Shown here: piece by piece, positions 47,867 through 56,391 of the stretch
Position numbering within the stretch: the first letter of the stretch is position 1
Layout of the letters: the number at the start of each line of letters is the position of its first letter
Assembly: GCF_000621165.1 (NCBI RefSeq)
Contig: NZ_JHZA01000019.1
Span: 39,403 to 103,402 of the forward strand
Source of the DNA: Enterovibrio calviensis DSM 14347
Lineage (GTDB): Bacteria > Pseudomonadota > Gammaproteobacteria > Enterobacterales > Vibrionaceae
Length of the DNA: 64,000 bases
Direction of reading: 5' to 3'
Made by a program: the position numbers and the translations under genes
The notes under the pieces: model-generated
Database searches by the model: none
Told to the model about the DNA's origin: nothing
What the model saw: the letters and a program-made list of their open reading frames with translations, nothing else

Positions 47867-48081
47867 TCGGTTACACTCCCTGTCAGATTCATTTCTAACT
47901 TATCTAAGTATTTGTATTCAGTGCGCAATTCTGTGTATTGCTTCGCGTCGATTAGAAAAGAACGTTCTTTCATTTCACGGCGTAAAGTCTCGAAAATTGC
48001 TGGTAGGTATTGCGCTACAATCGGCAATGCAATTGCGTAATGTTGAGCTAATTGCTCATCACTCATTGTTGAAAAATCCAT
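47863..48081 (-). CDS. Small helical phage protein between portal and scaffold genes
   Basis: 72 residues, MDFSTMSDEQLAQHYAIALP, largely helical. GGAGG, inside the last codons of the portal gene, is its ribosome-binding site. Position suggests a head assembly accessory. No family recognised. Confidence 0.6.
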   Translation of the reverse strand: MDFSTMSDEQLAQHYAIALPIVAQYLPAIFETLRREMKERSFLIDAKQYTELRTEYKYLDKLEMNLTGSVTE

Positions 48082-48084
48082 GTG

Positions 48085-50187
48085 TTAGCCTCCAATCAAG
48101 ACGGGGCGGTCTTGCATTGCTTCAAGTTCTAGTTCAGCCCTACCCATAACAGCGTCGTTTTCAATCTTCGCTAACTTGCCGCCTGTGTCTTTGGCTTTTA
48201 GTTCAAGGGCTTGGAATTCACGAAGTGATTTTTCTTCTTCACGTTGGCGATTACTCGCACCGTCTAAAATCATTTCGCTTGTTCTAACTTCTTCTTTTGC
48301 TGTTGTGATTAGCAGTTGTTTAGCCTGCGCTTGCGCAAGTTCCAACTGTGCTGTTAGTGCTGCCAGTTCAAGCGCTTTCTTTTGTTCGATGATTGCTAAA
48401 TCTTCTTCGCTTGGGGGTTGTTCAGGTGGAAGGAAACGGGCGATTTGGTCGGCTGTGATGTGAGTTGCTTTGAGCATTTCCTCAATTACAGCCCTTGCAT
48501 TGACAAGCTGTTGCTGTTGCGCTGCGACTGCAACTTGAACCGCTTCACTCAATACAGCGACCATCACACCCGCGTCACCTTGGGTTAGAACGTCAATTGA
48601 GAAGTCAGCAACACGTGGCAAATCTGCCGTATTGAAAGTTGAACCATCGTCTAACAGTAGGTCTTCGCTTTCTTCTCGAAGCATTCTGTATAAGCCCTCA
48701 AACATTGGTTTAACCAAAGTTCGAGCAAATGAACCCGCAATACGCTTATCTTTAATCTCTTGATTTCCAAGCAATAAAGAAACAGTGTGAGAATTCACGT
48801 TGTTCATTGAACTTGTTTCTAATTGGTTGCTTGCTTGCGTTCCAACGCTTCTGTCTCGACTACCGCCAACACTTGCAAGAACGCTATTAAAATCGGGGGC
48901 GACTGCATAAAGCGTTTCTGGTTGAACCGCTCCAATACTTGAAACTTGAACAATACCGCCTGCTCTATAATCGACTAATGAACGGGGGTCGTATTCGCCT
49001 TTGATAGCGTGAAAACGGGGATGAACACGCTTCAAATTGTCGTCCATCTGCAAGCGCACTGTGTGAGTGATTGCATCTTGGTAGACCTTGCAAATGTCGT
49101 GCATTGATTGGCCTAGAAACGAACCTGAAATCGTAATAGCTCTACCGTGAGCGAAAGGAATAACAGGACATTCATAAACTTCTAAAATGTCTTTATCAGT
49201 TGCAAAAACTCGGTATAGCGCTGTCTTGCCAGTTGGAATAGATGAATAGATGAAGTGTTCAAATAGATGAACTCTCTTTTCCATTGGGTCTAGGGATTCA
49301 GCGATTGATAAACCGTCGCTATGTAGCAGGCCATCTATCATCATTGTTCGTTTGTTCAGTGGAGCGTTAATCTCCGCCGCGTCTGCTGATTCAAGCAGCT
49401 TTGAACTGAAACCCATCTCTAATAGTTGGCCTATTGGGTATTCCTGACGATGACAAACATAACGAGCATCACTGATTTCAGTAGCGAACCTATCAACAAA
49501 CATTTCATTCAAATTCACGTGTGAAATCTGAGGTTTACGTGTGATTTTCAGTAAATCCAATTTCCCTTTAACGTGCATTTCTGGAAGCGTGATTTCTTCG
49601 CCTGTTTGTGGGTTGATGGTCTCAACCTTCACCGTTTTGGTTTCAAGCGTTGATACGTCGGTATCTGGGAACATTTCGAGAATTGGCGATAAGCCTTGCG
49701 CTGGAATCCAATCATCAAGCGTTATACATTCTTCGTCTGTTTCTTCTTCAACAAACCATTTAACGAAAGCACCACCGCTCACCAATGCCTCTAAAAACGC
49801 ATGACTTAGAACTTCATAGCCGTTGTTTTCACGTAGATAGATTTCATTGATTCGACGATTAACAGCGTCAGCGATTAGGGACGTTGGCAACGGCTGACCG
49901 TTTCCAGCTATAAGGGGGCGTGTAGGTCGATAGATAACAGCCTGATTCTCATTCGCTGTAAAGATTCCCATCTGTTGTGGGAGCAATCTATCAATGCAAT
50001 CACGTAGAACGGGTTCTACATAGTTAGAGCCATTCTTTACCACTACGGCGGGGGCTTTGCCTTGGAAGTAATCCCACGCTTCACCGTATCTTTCAGCCTG
50101 TTCAGATTGGAAAGACTCCGCGTCAGCGTAGGCGTGTTTAATCTGTGCAAAGAAACTCTCTTTCTTCACTGCTTTTAGTTTAATCAT
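48085..50187 (-). CDS. Portal protein (P22-like podovirus type)
   Basis: 700 residues from the ATG at 50187, preceded by AAAGGAT; a longer frame upstream overlaps the terminase gene and is unlikely. The core 'RDCIDRLLPQQMG', 'AFLEALVSGGAFVKWFVEE' and 'MDDNLKRVHPRFHAIKGEYDPRSL' are typical of large podovirus portals, the dodecameric gate for DNA. The Gln-rich helical C-terminal part (about 560-680) fits the barrel of P22 gp1. It directly follows the large terminase gene. Confidence 0.88.
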   Translation of the reverse strand: MIKLKAVKKESFFAQIKHAYADAESFQSEQAERYGEAWDYFQGKAPAVVVKNGSNYVEPVLRDCIDRLLPQQMGIFTANENQAVIYRPTRPLIAGNGQPLPTSLIADAVNRRINEIYLRENNGYEVLSHAFLEALVSGGAFVKWFVEEETDEECITLDDWIPAQGLSPILEMFPDTDVSTLETKTVKVETINPQTGEEITLPEMHVKGKLDLLKITRKPQISHVNLNEMFVDRFATEISDARYVCHRQEYPIGQLLEMGFSSKLLESADAAEINAPLNKRTMMIDGLLHSDGLSIAESLDPMEKRVHLFEHFIYSSIPTGKTALYRVFATDKDILEVYECPVIPFAHGRAITISGSFLGQSMHDICKVYQDAITHTVRLQMDDNLKRVHPRFHAIKGEYDPRSLVDYRAGGIVQVSSIGAVQPETLYAVAPDFNSVLASVGGSRDRSVGTQASNQLETSSMNNVNSHTVSLLLGNQEIKDKRIAGSFARTLVKPMFEGLYRMLREESEDLLLDDGSTFNTADLPRVADFSIDVLTQGDAGVMVAVLSEAVQVAVAAQQQQLVNARAVIEEMLKATHITADQIARFLPPEQPPSEEDLAIIEQKKALELAALTAQLELAQAQAKQLLITTAKEEVRTSEMILDGASNRQREEEKSLREFQALELKAKDTGGKLAKIENDAVMGRAELELEAMQDRPVLIGG

Positions 50188-50203
50188 TGTGCTTAAAATC
50201 CTT

Positions 50204-51715
50204 TTAATACACGTCATAACCGGAATCTGAGGTGGTGAAACCATCGTTCCAATCATCAAAATCGATTCGTGTTTGTGCCGCTGGGATGCCGTATCGGTCG
50301 ATAGTGAGAAGGGCATAGCGTGAGGCGTCTATCGTGTCGTCGTGAGTAGATGCGCTGATAGTTTTGCCGCCGCGTTGTTTCCAGAAGAATGAGCGCTTTT
50401 GTCTGCGCCAGTGCATACAATCTGCCGCTACTTTTATGAAACCCGATTTCAGGCCGTAGGCCATCCAATGCAAGCCGCCTTCGCGTCCTTGGTTCTTTTC
50501 CTGACAGTTGGTTATTTTGTTTTGAATGAATTGGGGGTTGTTGAAAACACGCCTAATAACGTTGCAGTTAAGCCCACGCAATAACCTTGCCTTGGTTTCC
50601 ATTCCGCCGCCTTCGACGGCTGTGTTGGCGTCGTGGGGCACGATTACGGGGATTCTCGGGTATTGGCTCGTCTTGATTGCGTTAGCGATTGCATCAACCG
50701 ACTTATCAACGTTTAAAAAGAACTCTTTGAAGATGAAATACGTTTCTGTTTCGGGGTCTTTGGTAATGAACATCACAACAGAAGGGTCAACCGACTTTCC
50801 AAAATCTACGCCTGCAATTACAGGCCAATGCTCTTGGGGTTCGAAATCAGGAACAGAGATAAAATCATCATCAACAGGGAAAATTGCGCCTGAACCTCTC
50901 GACGGTAAACCTTTAGTTCTCATTGGTATTTCCCATTCAGGAATACCCGCCAACAGTTCAGATTTGATTGTTTCAGTGAGGTGTGGTGCGTCGTCCCATC
51001 CTGCATGGAAGATAAACAGCCCTTGTTCTTCTTCAAACTTTCGGATTAGCTCGGTATAACCCGCCTCCGGTGTCGCCGTCTGTAAGATACGGCCTTTGGC
51101 CTTCGTGCCTGTTCGCGTGAGGCACTGTGCGAAGATTTCTAATGATTTATAATGGTCTTCTTCATCCAACCAAATAAAATCAACTGACTGTCCCATTAAG
51201 GACATAACGCCTTGTTGTGTACTTCGAAATTCGAGAGTAGATAGACCGTCCTGAATGCCGTTCGTATAGTGCTTTACTCGAACGGTTTGGATTGTATTAC
51301 CGTCGCGTTCCAGCGAAGCAAAATCAATAAAATCACGTGGTATAGAACCAGAACCAACATTTGATAAGTCTTTCCCTATTTCAGTTCCTAATACTTCTTT
51401 CTGCATTACCGTTCTTGTTGAGTTGGCGGTTAATCCAATAGCCCAAACTAAAACCGGATAATCGTACTTAATACCATTCCACCATTCGGGGTATTTACCT
51501 GTCAGGTGATAAGCGACCTCTAATGAACCCGCATAAGTCTTGCCGATACGGTTAGCCAAACATGCGTACCTTGAACGATGTTTAACGCCTGCACCGAACA
51601 TGGTTAGCTGGAAGTCATAAGGCTTAAAATTCAGCCACTTATTGAACTTTTGTGATTCTTCAATTTTACCGAGAAGGGACAACAGTTCTTCAAGTTCCAT
51701 TGATGCAACGTCCAT
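50204..51715 (-). CDS. Terminase large subunit
   Basis: 503 residues, DNA-packaging motor. The ATPase has Walker A 'ANRIGKT' (54-60), Walker B 'VDFIWLDEE' (178-186) and a coupling motif 'LQTATPEAG'. The nuclease domain has Asp304 in 'AGVDFGKSVDP' and 'HDDTIDASRYAL' near the end. This is the P22 gp2-like type, expected to package by headful. All catalytic motifs are intact, so the element can probably recognise and package its own DNA. Confidence 0.92.
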   Translation of the reverse strand: MDVASMELEELLSLLGKIEESQKFNKWLNFKPYDFQLTMFGAGVKHRSRYACLANRIGKTYAGSLEVAYHLTGKYPEWWNGIKYDYPVLVWAIGLTANSTRTVMQKEVLGTEIGKDLSNVGSGSIPRDFIDFASLERDGNTIQTVRVKHYTNGIQDGLSTLEFRSTQQGVMSLMGQSVDFIWLDEEDHYKSLEIFAQCLTRTGTKAKGRILQTATPEAGYTELIRKFEEEQGLFIFHAGWDDAPHLTETIKSELLAGIPEWEIPMRTKGLPSRGSGAIFPVDDDFISVPDFEPQEHWPVIAGVDFGKSVDPSVVMFITKDPETETYFIFKEFFLNVDKSVDAIANAIKTSQYPRIPVIVPHDANTAVEGGGMETKARLLRGLNCNVIRRVFNNPQFIQNKITNCQEKNQGREGGLHWMAYGLKSGFIKVAADCMHWRRQKRSFFWKQRGGKTISASTHDDTIDASRYALLTIDRYGIPAAQTRIDFDDWNDGFTTSDSGYDVY

Positions 51716-51731
51716 GTTGCCCCCTTATTTA

Positions 51732-52061
51732 TTATTCGGCGGTCAACGTTGCAACGCGGCTTTTAATAAGCTCTAAAAGTTCGGATGCGTTATCAGCGTT
51801 AACTTTCATTTCTTCGCTTTTAAGTTCCGCTGCTGCATCAAGAATCATCTTGTCAGCGATTAGTTTCATTGCTAATTGGTTCTTTTTGAATTCGTCAGAT
51901 TGAAGGCATTCAATTAGCTTTTCACGAAACAAAAGTTGAACTGTTGGTTCTGATACCGTCGCACGAAAGAACGATGTGAAATCTTTCACGCTTTTAGGTG
52001 TTTTATTTGGGTGAAGGCGTGAAACATTACCCGCAACACCTGATTTTAAATTACTAATCAT
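51732..52061 (-). CDS. Probable terminase small subunit
   Basis: 109 residues directly before the large subunit gene. The N-terminal 'GVAGNVSRLHPNKTPKSVKDF' may be the DNA-binding part and the remainder is helical, as in oligomeric small terminases. GGAG lies before the ATG. Named mainly by position; the small subunit would recognise the pac site, so it decides which DNA enters the capsid. Confidence 0.6.
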   Translation of the reverse strand: MISNLKSGVAGNVSRLHPNKTPKSVKDFTSFFRATVSEPTVQLLFREKLIECLQSDEFKKNQLAMKLIADKMILDAAAELKSEEMKVNADNASELLELIKSRVATLTAE

Positions 52062-52082
52062 TGGTATTACTCCAATTTAGTG

Positions 52083-52113
52083 AAAAAAAGGGAGCAGCAT
52101 TTAAGCTGCCCCC
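52083..52113 (-). terminator. Rho-independent terminator between tRNA and terminase genes
   Basis: On the minus strand GGGGGCAGC pairs with GCTGCTCCC and seven T follow. It ends the tRNA transcript and implies that the packaging operon starts behind it or needs antitermination. Confidence 0.8.
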
Positions 52114-52118
52114 GATAG

Positions 52119-52180
52119 ATAAGAAAGAAGACTCTAAAATAACAAGTCGGCACTTGATAAAATAAAATCTTCTTTCTTAT
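52119..52180. repeat. 13-bp perfect inverted repeat
   Basis: ATAAGAAAGAAGA (52119) and TCTTCTTTCTTAT (52168) frame a 36-base loop directly downstream of the tRNA. It could be a binding site or an RNA fold protecting the tRNA 3' end. Confidence 0.6.
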
Positions 52181-52182
52181 TT

Positions 52183-52258
52183 TGGCGCGGTTATCTGGAC
52201 TCGAACCAGAAATTGAAACTTAGGAGGTTTCCGTTATGTCCTGTTTAACTATAACCGC
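52183..52258 (-). tRNA. tRNA-Arg (anticodon CCU)
   Basis: Read on the minus strand: acceptor GCGGTTA/TAACCGC, D-stem GTTA/TAAC, anticodon stem GAAAC/GTTTC with loop CTCCTAA, variable loop AATT, T-arm TCTGG-TTCGAGT-CCAGA, discriminator G and an encoded CCA. All stems are perfect. The anticodon CCU reads AGG, a rare arginine codon in most gammaproteobacteria. It is inside the element, not at its edge, so it is cargo and not the attachment site. Terminators stand on both sides. Confidence 0.93.
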
Positions 52259-52259
52259 G

Positions 52260-52295
52260 AAAAAAGGCGCTAACGTAGGAGTTCGACGTTAACGC
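52260..52295 (-). terminator. Terminator upstream of the tRNA
   Basis: On the minus strand GCGTTAACGT pairs with ACGTTAGCGC (one G-T pair) and CTTTTTTCG follows. It isolates the tRNA from the genes before it, so tRNA transcription would have to start in about 5 bp or read through. Confidence 0.65.
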
Positions 52296-52522
52296 ACTTT
52301 GCCTAATTGCATGTTTTAGGAGTACGCAATAAAACTTTTAAGGCGATTCTTAGCGCCAGTGTACGCAACACCATGATGGATAGGAGGCTTTTTGATTGGA
52401 AGCCATAACCAATTATGCTTATTTGCCGAGAAAACTAATAAACACATTAAAATAAGGCCGTTTTTGATTATGGTAAAAACGGAAACCCAATAAGCGAGGT
52501 GTGACTACATAACCCCGCTGAT

Positions 52523-52642
52523 TTATTTGTTTTTAAGTTTTGAATCTTGCGTTTTTCTGTAAATGTATTGCTCGTTCCTGAACAGTTCCGCTAATTCTCT
52601 ATCTCGTTCTTTATCGCCCTTTGTTGGCGTCTTCTTCTTCAT
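52523..52642 (-). CDS. 39-residue basic peptide overlapping the previous gene
   Basis: MKKKTPTKGDKERDRELAEL, all charged and helical. It starts inside the end of the 145-residue gene in another frame, with GAGG nine bases before the ATG. Small lysine-rich proteins like this are common in phages. Function unknown. Confidence 0.5.
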   Translation of the reverse strand: MKKKTPTKGDKERDRELAELFRNEQYIYRKTQDSKLKNK

Positions 52643-53048
52643 TGGTGAAAACCTCAACATGTGCGCCTAACTCACTGACCGTTGGCCTTAGAACAACACT
52701 CCAACCGCGATGTTTTGCCCTACCATTCAACAGCATACGATAAATTTCACGTGTAATTAGGCCGTGTTTTCTAGCGAATTCAGCAATTGGAGAATCAACC
52801 GTGTGACTGATTCCGTTGGAGTCTTTAAGTATAAAAAGAGGAAAGGTTTTTTCTTTGAAGAATATGCCGCGAGACTTAAAAGAATTGCCACTTGATAGCA
52901 TTGCAATAGTTGTGTAAGGGACATTTAGCGATTTAGCGCAAAACTTTAATGAGTTAGTTTTAATTGTTTCACCAAAGCTATTTGAAAATAACCAGTAACC
53001 AAAATGAACACGGTCTGAATCGAAGTCGTCTAGTCGAATTGTTTTCAT
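52611..53048 (-). CDS. Phage protein of unknown function (145 residues)
   Basis: MKTIRLDDFDSDRVHFGYWL; the middle and end ('SPIAEFARKHGLITREIYRMLLNGRAKHRGWSV') have a helix-turn-helix look, similar to segments in phage proteins that bind nucleic acid. It is first of the minus-strand genes before the packaging operon, next to the AT-rich control region, so a regulator is a reasonable guess. No family recognised. Confidence 0.6.
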   Translation of the reverse strand: MKTIRLDDFDSDRVHFGYWLFSNSFGETIKTNSLKFCAKSLNVPYTTIAMLSSGNSFKSRGIFFKEKTFPLFILKDSNGISHTVDSPIAEFARKHGLITREIYRMLLNGRAKHRGWSVVLRPTVSELGAHVEVFTNEEEDANKGR

Positions 53049-53681
53049 TATATTTAATCTCTCTATTTAATCTCATTCCTTACACTCATACCTATTAGTT
53101 TGCAGTCTAATAAGTATGAGAAGTTAGGAAAACAACCCTATACACTGAAAGGGCACACTGTAAAAGATACACTGTTAAGGAATACTGCTAAGGAATAACT
53201 CATTAATGAGGATTCACTTTTAATCCTCTAATTCATTAAGAAAGATAGATAAACTAATTAATCTTCATTCCTTATTAATAAATAAGAGGATAATGGGTTA
53301 ATTAATTACTTTTCCTTTCAATCCTTTCTTATTTAAGGAAAAGGAAAGAGGAAAAGTAAGAAGGATTAAAAAGTATCAGTGTAATAGATACAATTATCCT
53401 TAACCCTCCTGAGTCTTTCATCAGAAGAACCCACGCACTACCCAACCCTTGAAATTATCTCCTAATGGTAGCGGTGTTATCCATTCACTGCTTAAAAGGC
53501 GTTAAATACAGTGTGGATAGCAGGTTAATTAACCTCGGTGTTTCATCAGATTGTCAGACCTTTTTGAATTAATACATTTATCTAATCCATATACTTTAAT
53601 ACGCTAAAAACGACCAATCCTCACAAAATTATTTAATTATTTAGCATTTATTTAACAGCCCACCAAAGTAGGACAAAAACA
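53049..53681. other. AT-rich control region between divergent genes
   Basis: About 630 bases with no gene. Many inverted repeats are visible, for instance GAGGATT/AATCCTC near 53210-53230 and ACTTTTCC/GGAAAAGT near 53308-53363, in very AT-rich surroundings. A replication origin or a late-promoter control region are both possible. Confidence 0.5.
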
Positions 53682-53762
53682 ATGAGAAACAGAAAAATGA
53701 AGAAGCAAAGAATTAACACAAATTGGTTTTATTTAAACAAATCGAAGGAGGCGATTAAGTGA
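53682..53762 (+). CDS. 26-residue basic leader peptide
   Basis: MRNRKMKKQRINTNWFYLNK and six more residues. The stop TGA overlaps the GTG start of the next gene (GTGA), and the AAGGAGG site of the next gene lies inside its last codons. This arrangement allows translational coupling. Confidence 0.45.
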   Translation: MRNRKMKKQRINTNWFYLNKSKEAIK

Positions 53763-53992
53763 TAACACCCATTACCATAAATAAAGAAAGGACAGGTTTA
53801 ACGATGTATCGAGGGATAGAAAGGCCAACTGTCTATGATTGGGACAGCCATAAATACGCGACAATAAAAACTAATAAAGGCGGCGTTGAATGCTTGGAGG
53901 TGAATGTGGGGGGAAACGTCTATGAATTGCCATTGCATCAAGTTATTGAAAGCGGCGGTGTCATTACAGTGGATGAAGAAAAGGGGCTGTAG
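53759..53992 (+). CDS. Small protein of unknown function (77 residues)
   Basis: GTG start with a perfect AAGGAGG seven bases upstream. The sequence MITPITINKERTGLTMYRGI continues into a beta-rich pattern ('YATIKTNKGGVECLEVNVGGNVYELPLHQVIESGG'), compatible with a small SH3- or OB-like barrel. It is the only plus-strand gene in the centre of the element. Function unknown. Confidence 0.6.
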   Translation: MITPITINKERTGLTMYRGIERPTVYDWDSHKYATIKTNKGGVECLEVNVGGNVYELPLHQVIESGGVITVDEEKGL

Positions 53993-54101
53993 TAGCCCCT
54001 CGTATTATGTCCAGATTGCGCCTGTAAGCGACGCTACACCACTATCTATTGCTCGGTGATACAACCGCCGCACCCCTCAAAATGCGCCAGTGTAGCCCCT
54101 A

Positions 54102-54458
54102 TTAGACGTGTGCGATTAGATGACGATTATTCACGTTATCAGCCCAGTTTTCAGACTCAACAAAGAACAAATGAACTTCGTGATTGATGAACGGGCGAAT
54201 TGCCGCAACATAAGTTTGGTAGAACTCATTCAAGCTATGCTCTGGGGCATGGTCGAACACCTCCGCATCACAATGATATTTCTTGGTTTTCACAAGATAA
54301 ACAAAAGGTTGCAATTTCACATAACCTTCAACCCATTGATGCAGATTTAGCAGCTTTTCAAGCACTTCTGACGCTTCACTTTGACCGCTTTCGTGATTGC
54401 GACCAACCACAATAACGAAATCTTTGATTTCTTCGATTACCTTAATTGGCTCAATCAT
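54102..54458 (-). CDS. Unknown protein, third gene of a coupled trio
   Basis: 118 residues, MIEPIKVIEEIKDFVIVVGR, mixed alpha/beta with many His. The start overlaps the stop of the 98-residue gene by four bases. No family recognised. Being on the minus strand behind its own divergent promoter region (55.25-55.36 kb), the trio could be early genes of the element or defence/cargo genes. Confidence 0.55.
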   Translation of the reverse strand: MIEPIKVIEEIKDFVIVVGRNHESGQSEASEVLEKLLNLHQWVEGYVKLQPFVYLVKTKKYHCDAEVFDHAPEHSLNEFYQTYVAAIRPFINHEVHLFFVESENWADNVNNRHLIAHV

Positions 54459-54751
54459 TCTTCTGTTTCCATAAAGTATTTAATGCAAATCTTAGAGCGC
54501 AAGTTTAGCGAAACGGTAACCATCACCGCGTTGAAATCGTCGCTTTCACCTTCAAGCTCAACAGCTTCTTTTTCCAATCCGTACCAATTGCCGCTGTTGC
54601 CGTCCCAACCGTCTTCGCAATCTGCGATTTGTGCAGCGATGCGAGTAACTTTCAGCACTTCATCAGCGTCTAACAGTCGGTCAGTGCCAACGGTGATTTC
54701 AACAGTGGCGTTAGCGATACCAAAAGGACGCTCAATAGAAAGAATGTTCAT
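54455..54751 (-). CDS. Unknown protein, second gene of a coupled trio
   Basis: 98 residues, MNILSIERPFGIANATVEIT, acidic (net negative) with 'CEDGWDGNSGNWYGLEKEA'. Coupled by ATGA overlaps on both sides, so the three proteins are made in fixed proportion. No family recognised. Confidence 0.55.
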   Translation of the reverse strand: MNILSIERPFGIANATVEITVGTDRLLDADEVLKVTRIAAQIADCEDGWDGNSGNWYGLEKEAVELEGESDDFNAVMVTVSLNLRSKICIKYFMETEE

Positions 54752-55233
54752 TTTGTTTTGGTTTCCATTTTATAGATGAAACAAGGCAAATCGATGAAAG
54801 AACTTTCCAGCGTTGAATAAACAACATCGGAAGGAAAGACAACCCGCAAGCGGTCTTCTGTTGCTTTCAATTGAACTTGCATTACAGGTGGGCGCAAAGT
54901 GCGGAGGCGTCGCTGAATAGCGTCCTTTGAAGCCCCGCCGATAATGCACACAACATAATCACCTTCGTGTTCCTGTGTCATGCCGTATACAACAGAGTGC
55001 TCACCACAAGAAACGGTCGCAGTATGAAACGGCAAACCATTAATTCTTTCGTCTTCCACTGTCTTCTGAATCATCAAAAACGCCATTTCAATCTGTTTCA
55101 CGTCAATTTTGCGTGAAATCACAACCGAACTTTCATCAACAGTGTATTTAATGCCGTCCTTTATTGTTTCTCCAATTGGAAATTCATCAAAAGGATTAGG
55201 CACATAAGTAAGAGACAAAACAACTTTCTTCAT
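54748..55233 (-). CDS. Unknown protein, first gene of a coupled trio
   Basis: 161 residues, MKKVVLSLTYVPNPFDEFPI. No signal peptide or membrane segment. 'VYGMTQEHEGDYVVCIIGGASKDAIQRRLRTLRP' suggests an alpha/beta fold. It starts the trio, divergent from the J-domain gene. No family recognised. Confidence 0.55.
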   Translation of the reverse strand: MKKVVLSLTYVPNPFDEFPIGETIKDGIKYTVDESSVVISRKIDVKQIEMAFLMIQKTVEDERINGLPFHTATVSCGEHSVVYGMTQEHEGDYVVCIIGGASKDAIQRRLRTLRPPVMQVQLKATEDRLRVVFPSDVVYSTLESSFIDLPCFIYKMETKTK

Positions 55234-55437
55234 TCACTTAAACTCGCTGATTAGTGTGCGGCGGAAATCTTAGTAAGCGTAGCAACTAAACACAAGCACT
55301 TTTTACCAATGTCAAATTTATTATGCAGACAAATAATGTAGTGCCCTCAATAACTTACATCGTTTATGGACTGTGATTTACTTCACGTTTTTGGTTTGGT
55401 GAAGTGGTTAGGATTAGCGCCCTTTTGTTGGTACGGA

Positions 55438-56391
55438 ATGCCGAAAATGAACAGTAGAGAACGCCTAATTTATAACCTGTCCGAGAAGTCTGGAAAGATT
55501 GGCACAATGTTAAAAAAGAAAGGATTATCAGGCATTGGTGACATTCATCATTGGAGATTGTCAATTAGTGGTCTTTCTGTTCATTTGGAAATACACAACC
55601 TTGGGTCGCCACAACCAAACATCATCGCGTTGAATTCCTTTGAAAACATTGAAGAATTGAGCGCTTGGATTGATAACGGTCGAAAGTGTCAGCGAGTGAT
55701 TAACAATACGTTCCTCGAAACGATTGGTTTAAGAGAGGCAAAACGAAAGTACACAAGAAAATCAACGAGTAAGGCGAAGCCCAAACAAAAAGAAGAACCG
55801 AAAGCAGAACCAGAAAAGCCAAAGAGAGCACGTCGCACAAAAGCGCAAATGACGGCTGTTAAATCGGAGATTGAAAAGCTAGAAGTAGAAAGAACGGTGT
55901 GTTTTAGCCAAATGAGAGACCATGAAATAACACGTGATTGGTTCGAAATTGTGAAGCATACCATTAACACCAAGATTGAATTCTTGAAGAAAGGCGGCTT
56001 GGTTGATGAACTGAATAGATTTGATGCAACACCACCGGAAAACGGCAAGGTGTTGAGCTTTCCATCTATGCAGCCAGAACAAAAACCAGATTTGCCAGAA
56101 GATGAAGCATTAGCCCTTGTTCTTCAATCGAGATACATCTACTCACAAGCTGACATTTTCAGCCCTAATCAGGTTGTTAGGAATGCGCAAATCAATCAGT
56201 TGAAGTCGTGCGTTTCGTATTGTCGTTTTGTGTTTGGTTATCCATCATCGGGAAGGATTAACGAGAAGAAACTGAAAACCAAAGTAAGTAGATTCTCACT
56301 CAAATACCACCCAGATAGACAACATGGATGCAGTGAGCGCATGAAGGCCATAAACGCCGCCGCTCAATTGCTACTCTCCAAGCAGAAATAA
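55438..56391 (+). CDS. Protein with C-terminal J-domain
   Basis: About 317 residues; the frame opens at 55366 but MPKMNSRERLIYNL is the more likely start. A folded N-terminal part is followed by a Lys/Pro/Glu-rich linker ('KPKQKEEPKAEPEKPKRARR') and, at the very end, 'KVSRFSLKYHPDRQHG..ERMKAINAAAQLLL', a J-domain with its HPD motif. J-domains recruit DnaK. The chaperone may be directed to phage replication or assembly, as lambda P and DnaJ do. It is the last gene before the right junction. Confidence 0.7.
   Translation: MPKMNSRERLIYNLSEKSGKIGTMLKKKGLSGIGDIHHWRLSISGLSVHLEIHNLGSPQPNIIALNSFENIEELSAWIDNGRKCQRVINNTFLETIGLREAKRKYTRKSTSKAKPKQKEEPKAEPEKPKRARRTKAQMTAVKSEIEKLEVERTVCFSQMRDHEITRDWFEIVKHTINTKIEFLKKGGLVDELNRFDATPPENGKVLSFPSMQPEQKPDLPEDEALALVLQSRYIYSQADIFSPNQVVRNAQINQLKSCVSYCRFVFGYPSSGRINEKKLKTKVSRFSLKYHPDRQHGCSERMKAINAAAQLLLSKQK

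Noticed and set aside
50188..50316. Upstream extension of the portal gene overlapping the terminase gene.
   Set aside because: The ATG at 50187 has a good ribosome-binding site and the extension is the other-frame image of the terminase end.
52183..52258. tRNA-Arg as the integration site of the element.
   Set aside because: It is internal, no second copy of its 3' end is seen, and the split tag gene gives the exact junctions.
52260..52400. A degenerate second tRNA or integron attC site beside the tRNA.
   Set aside because: The sequence folds as a simple terminator with a T tract and has no tRNA arms or attC architecture.
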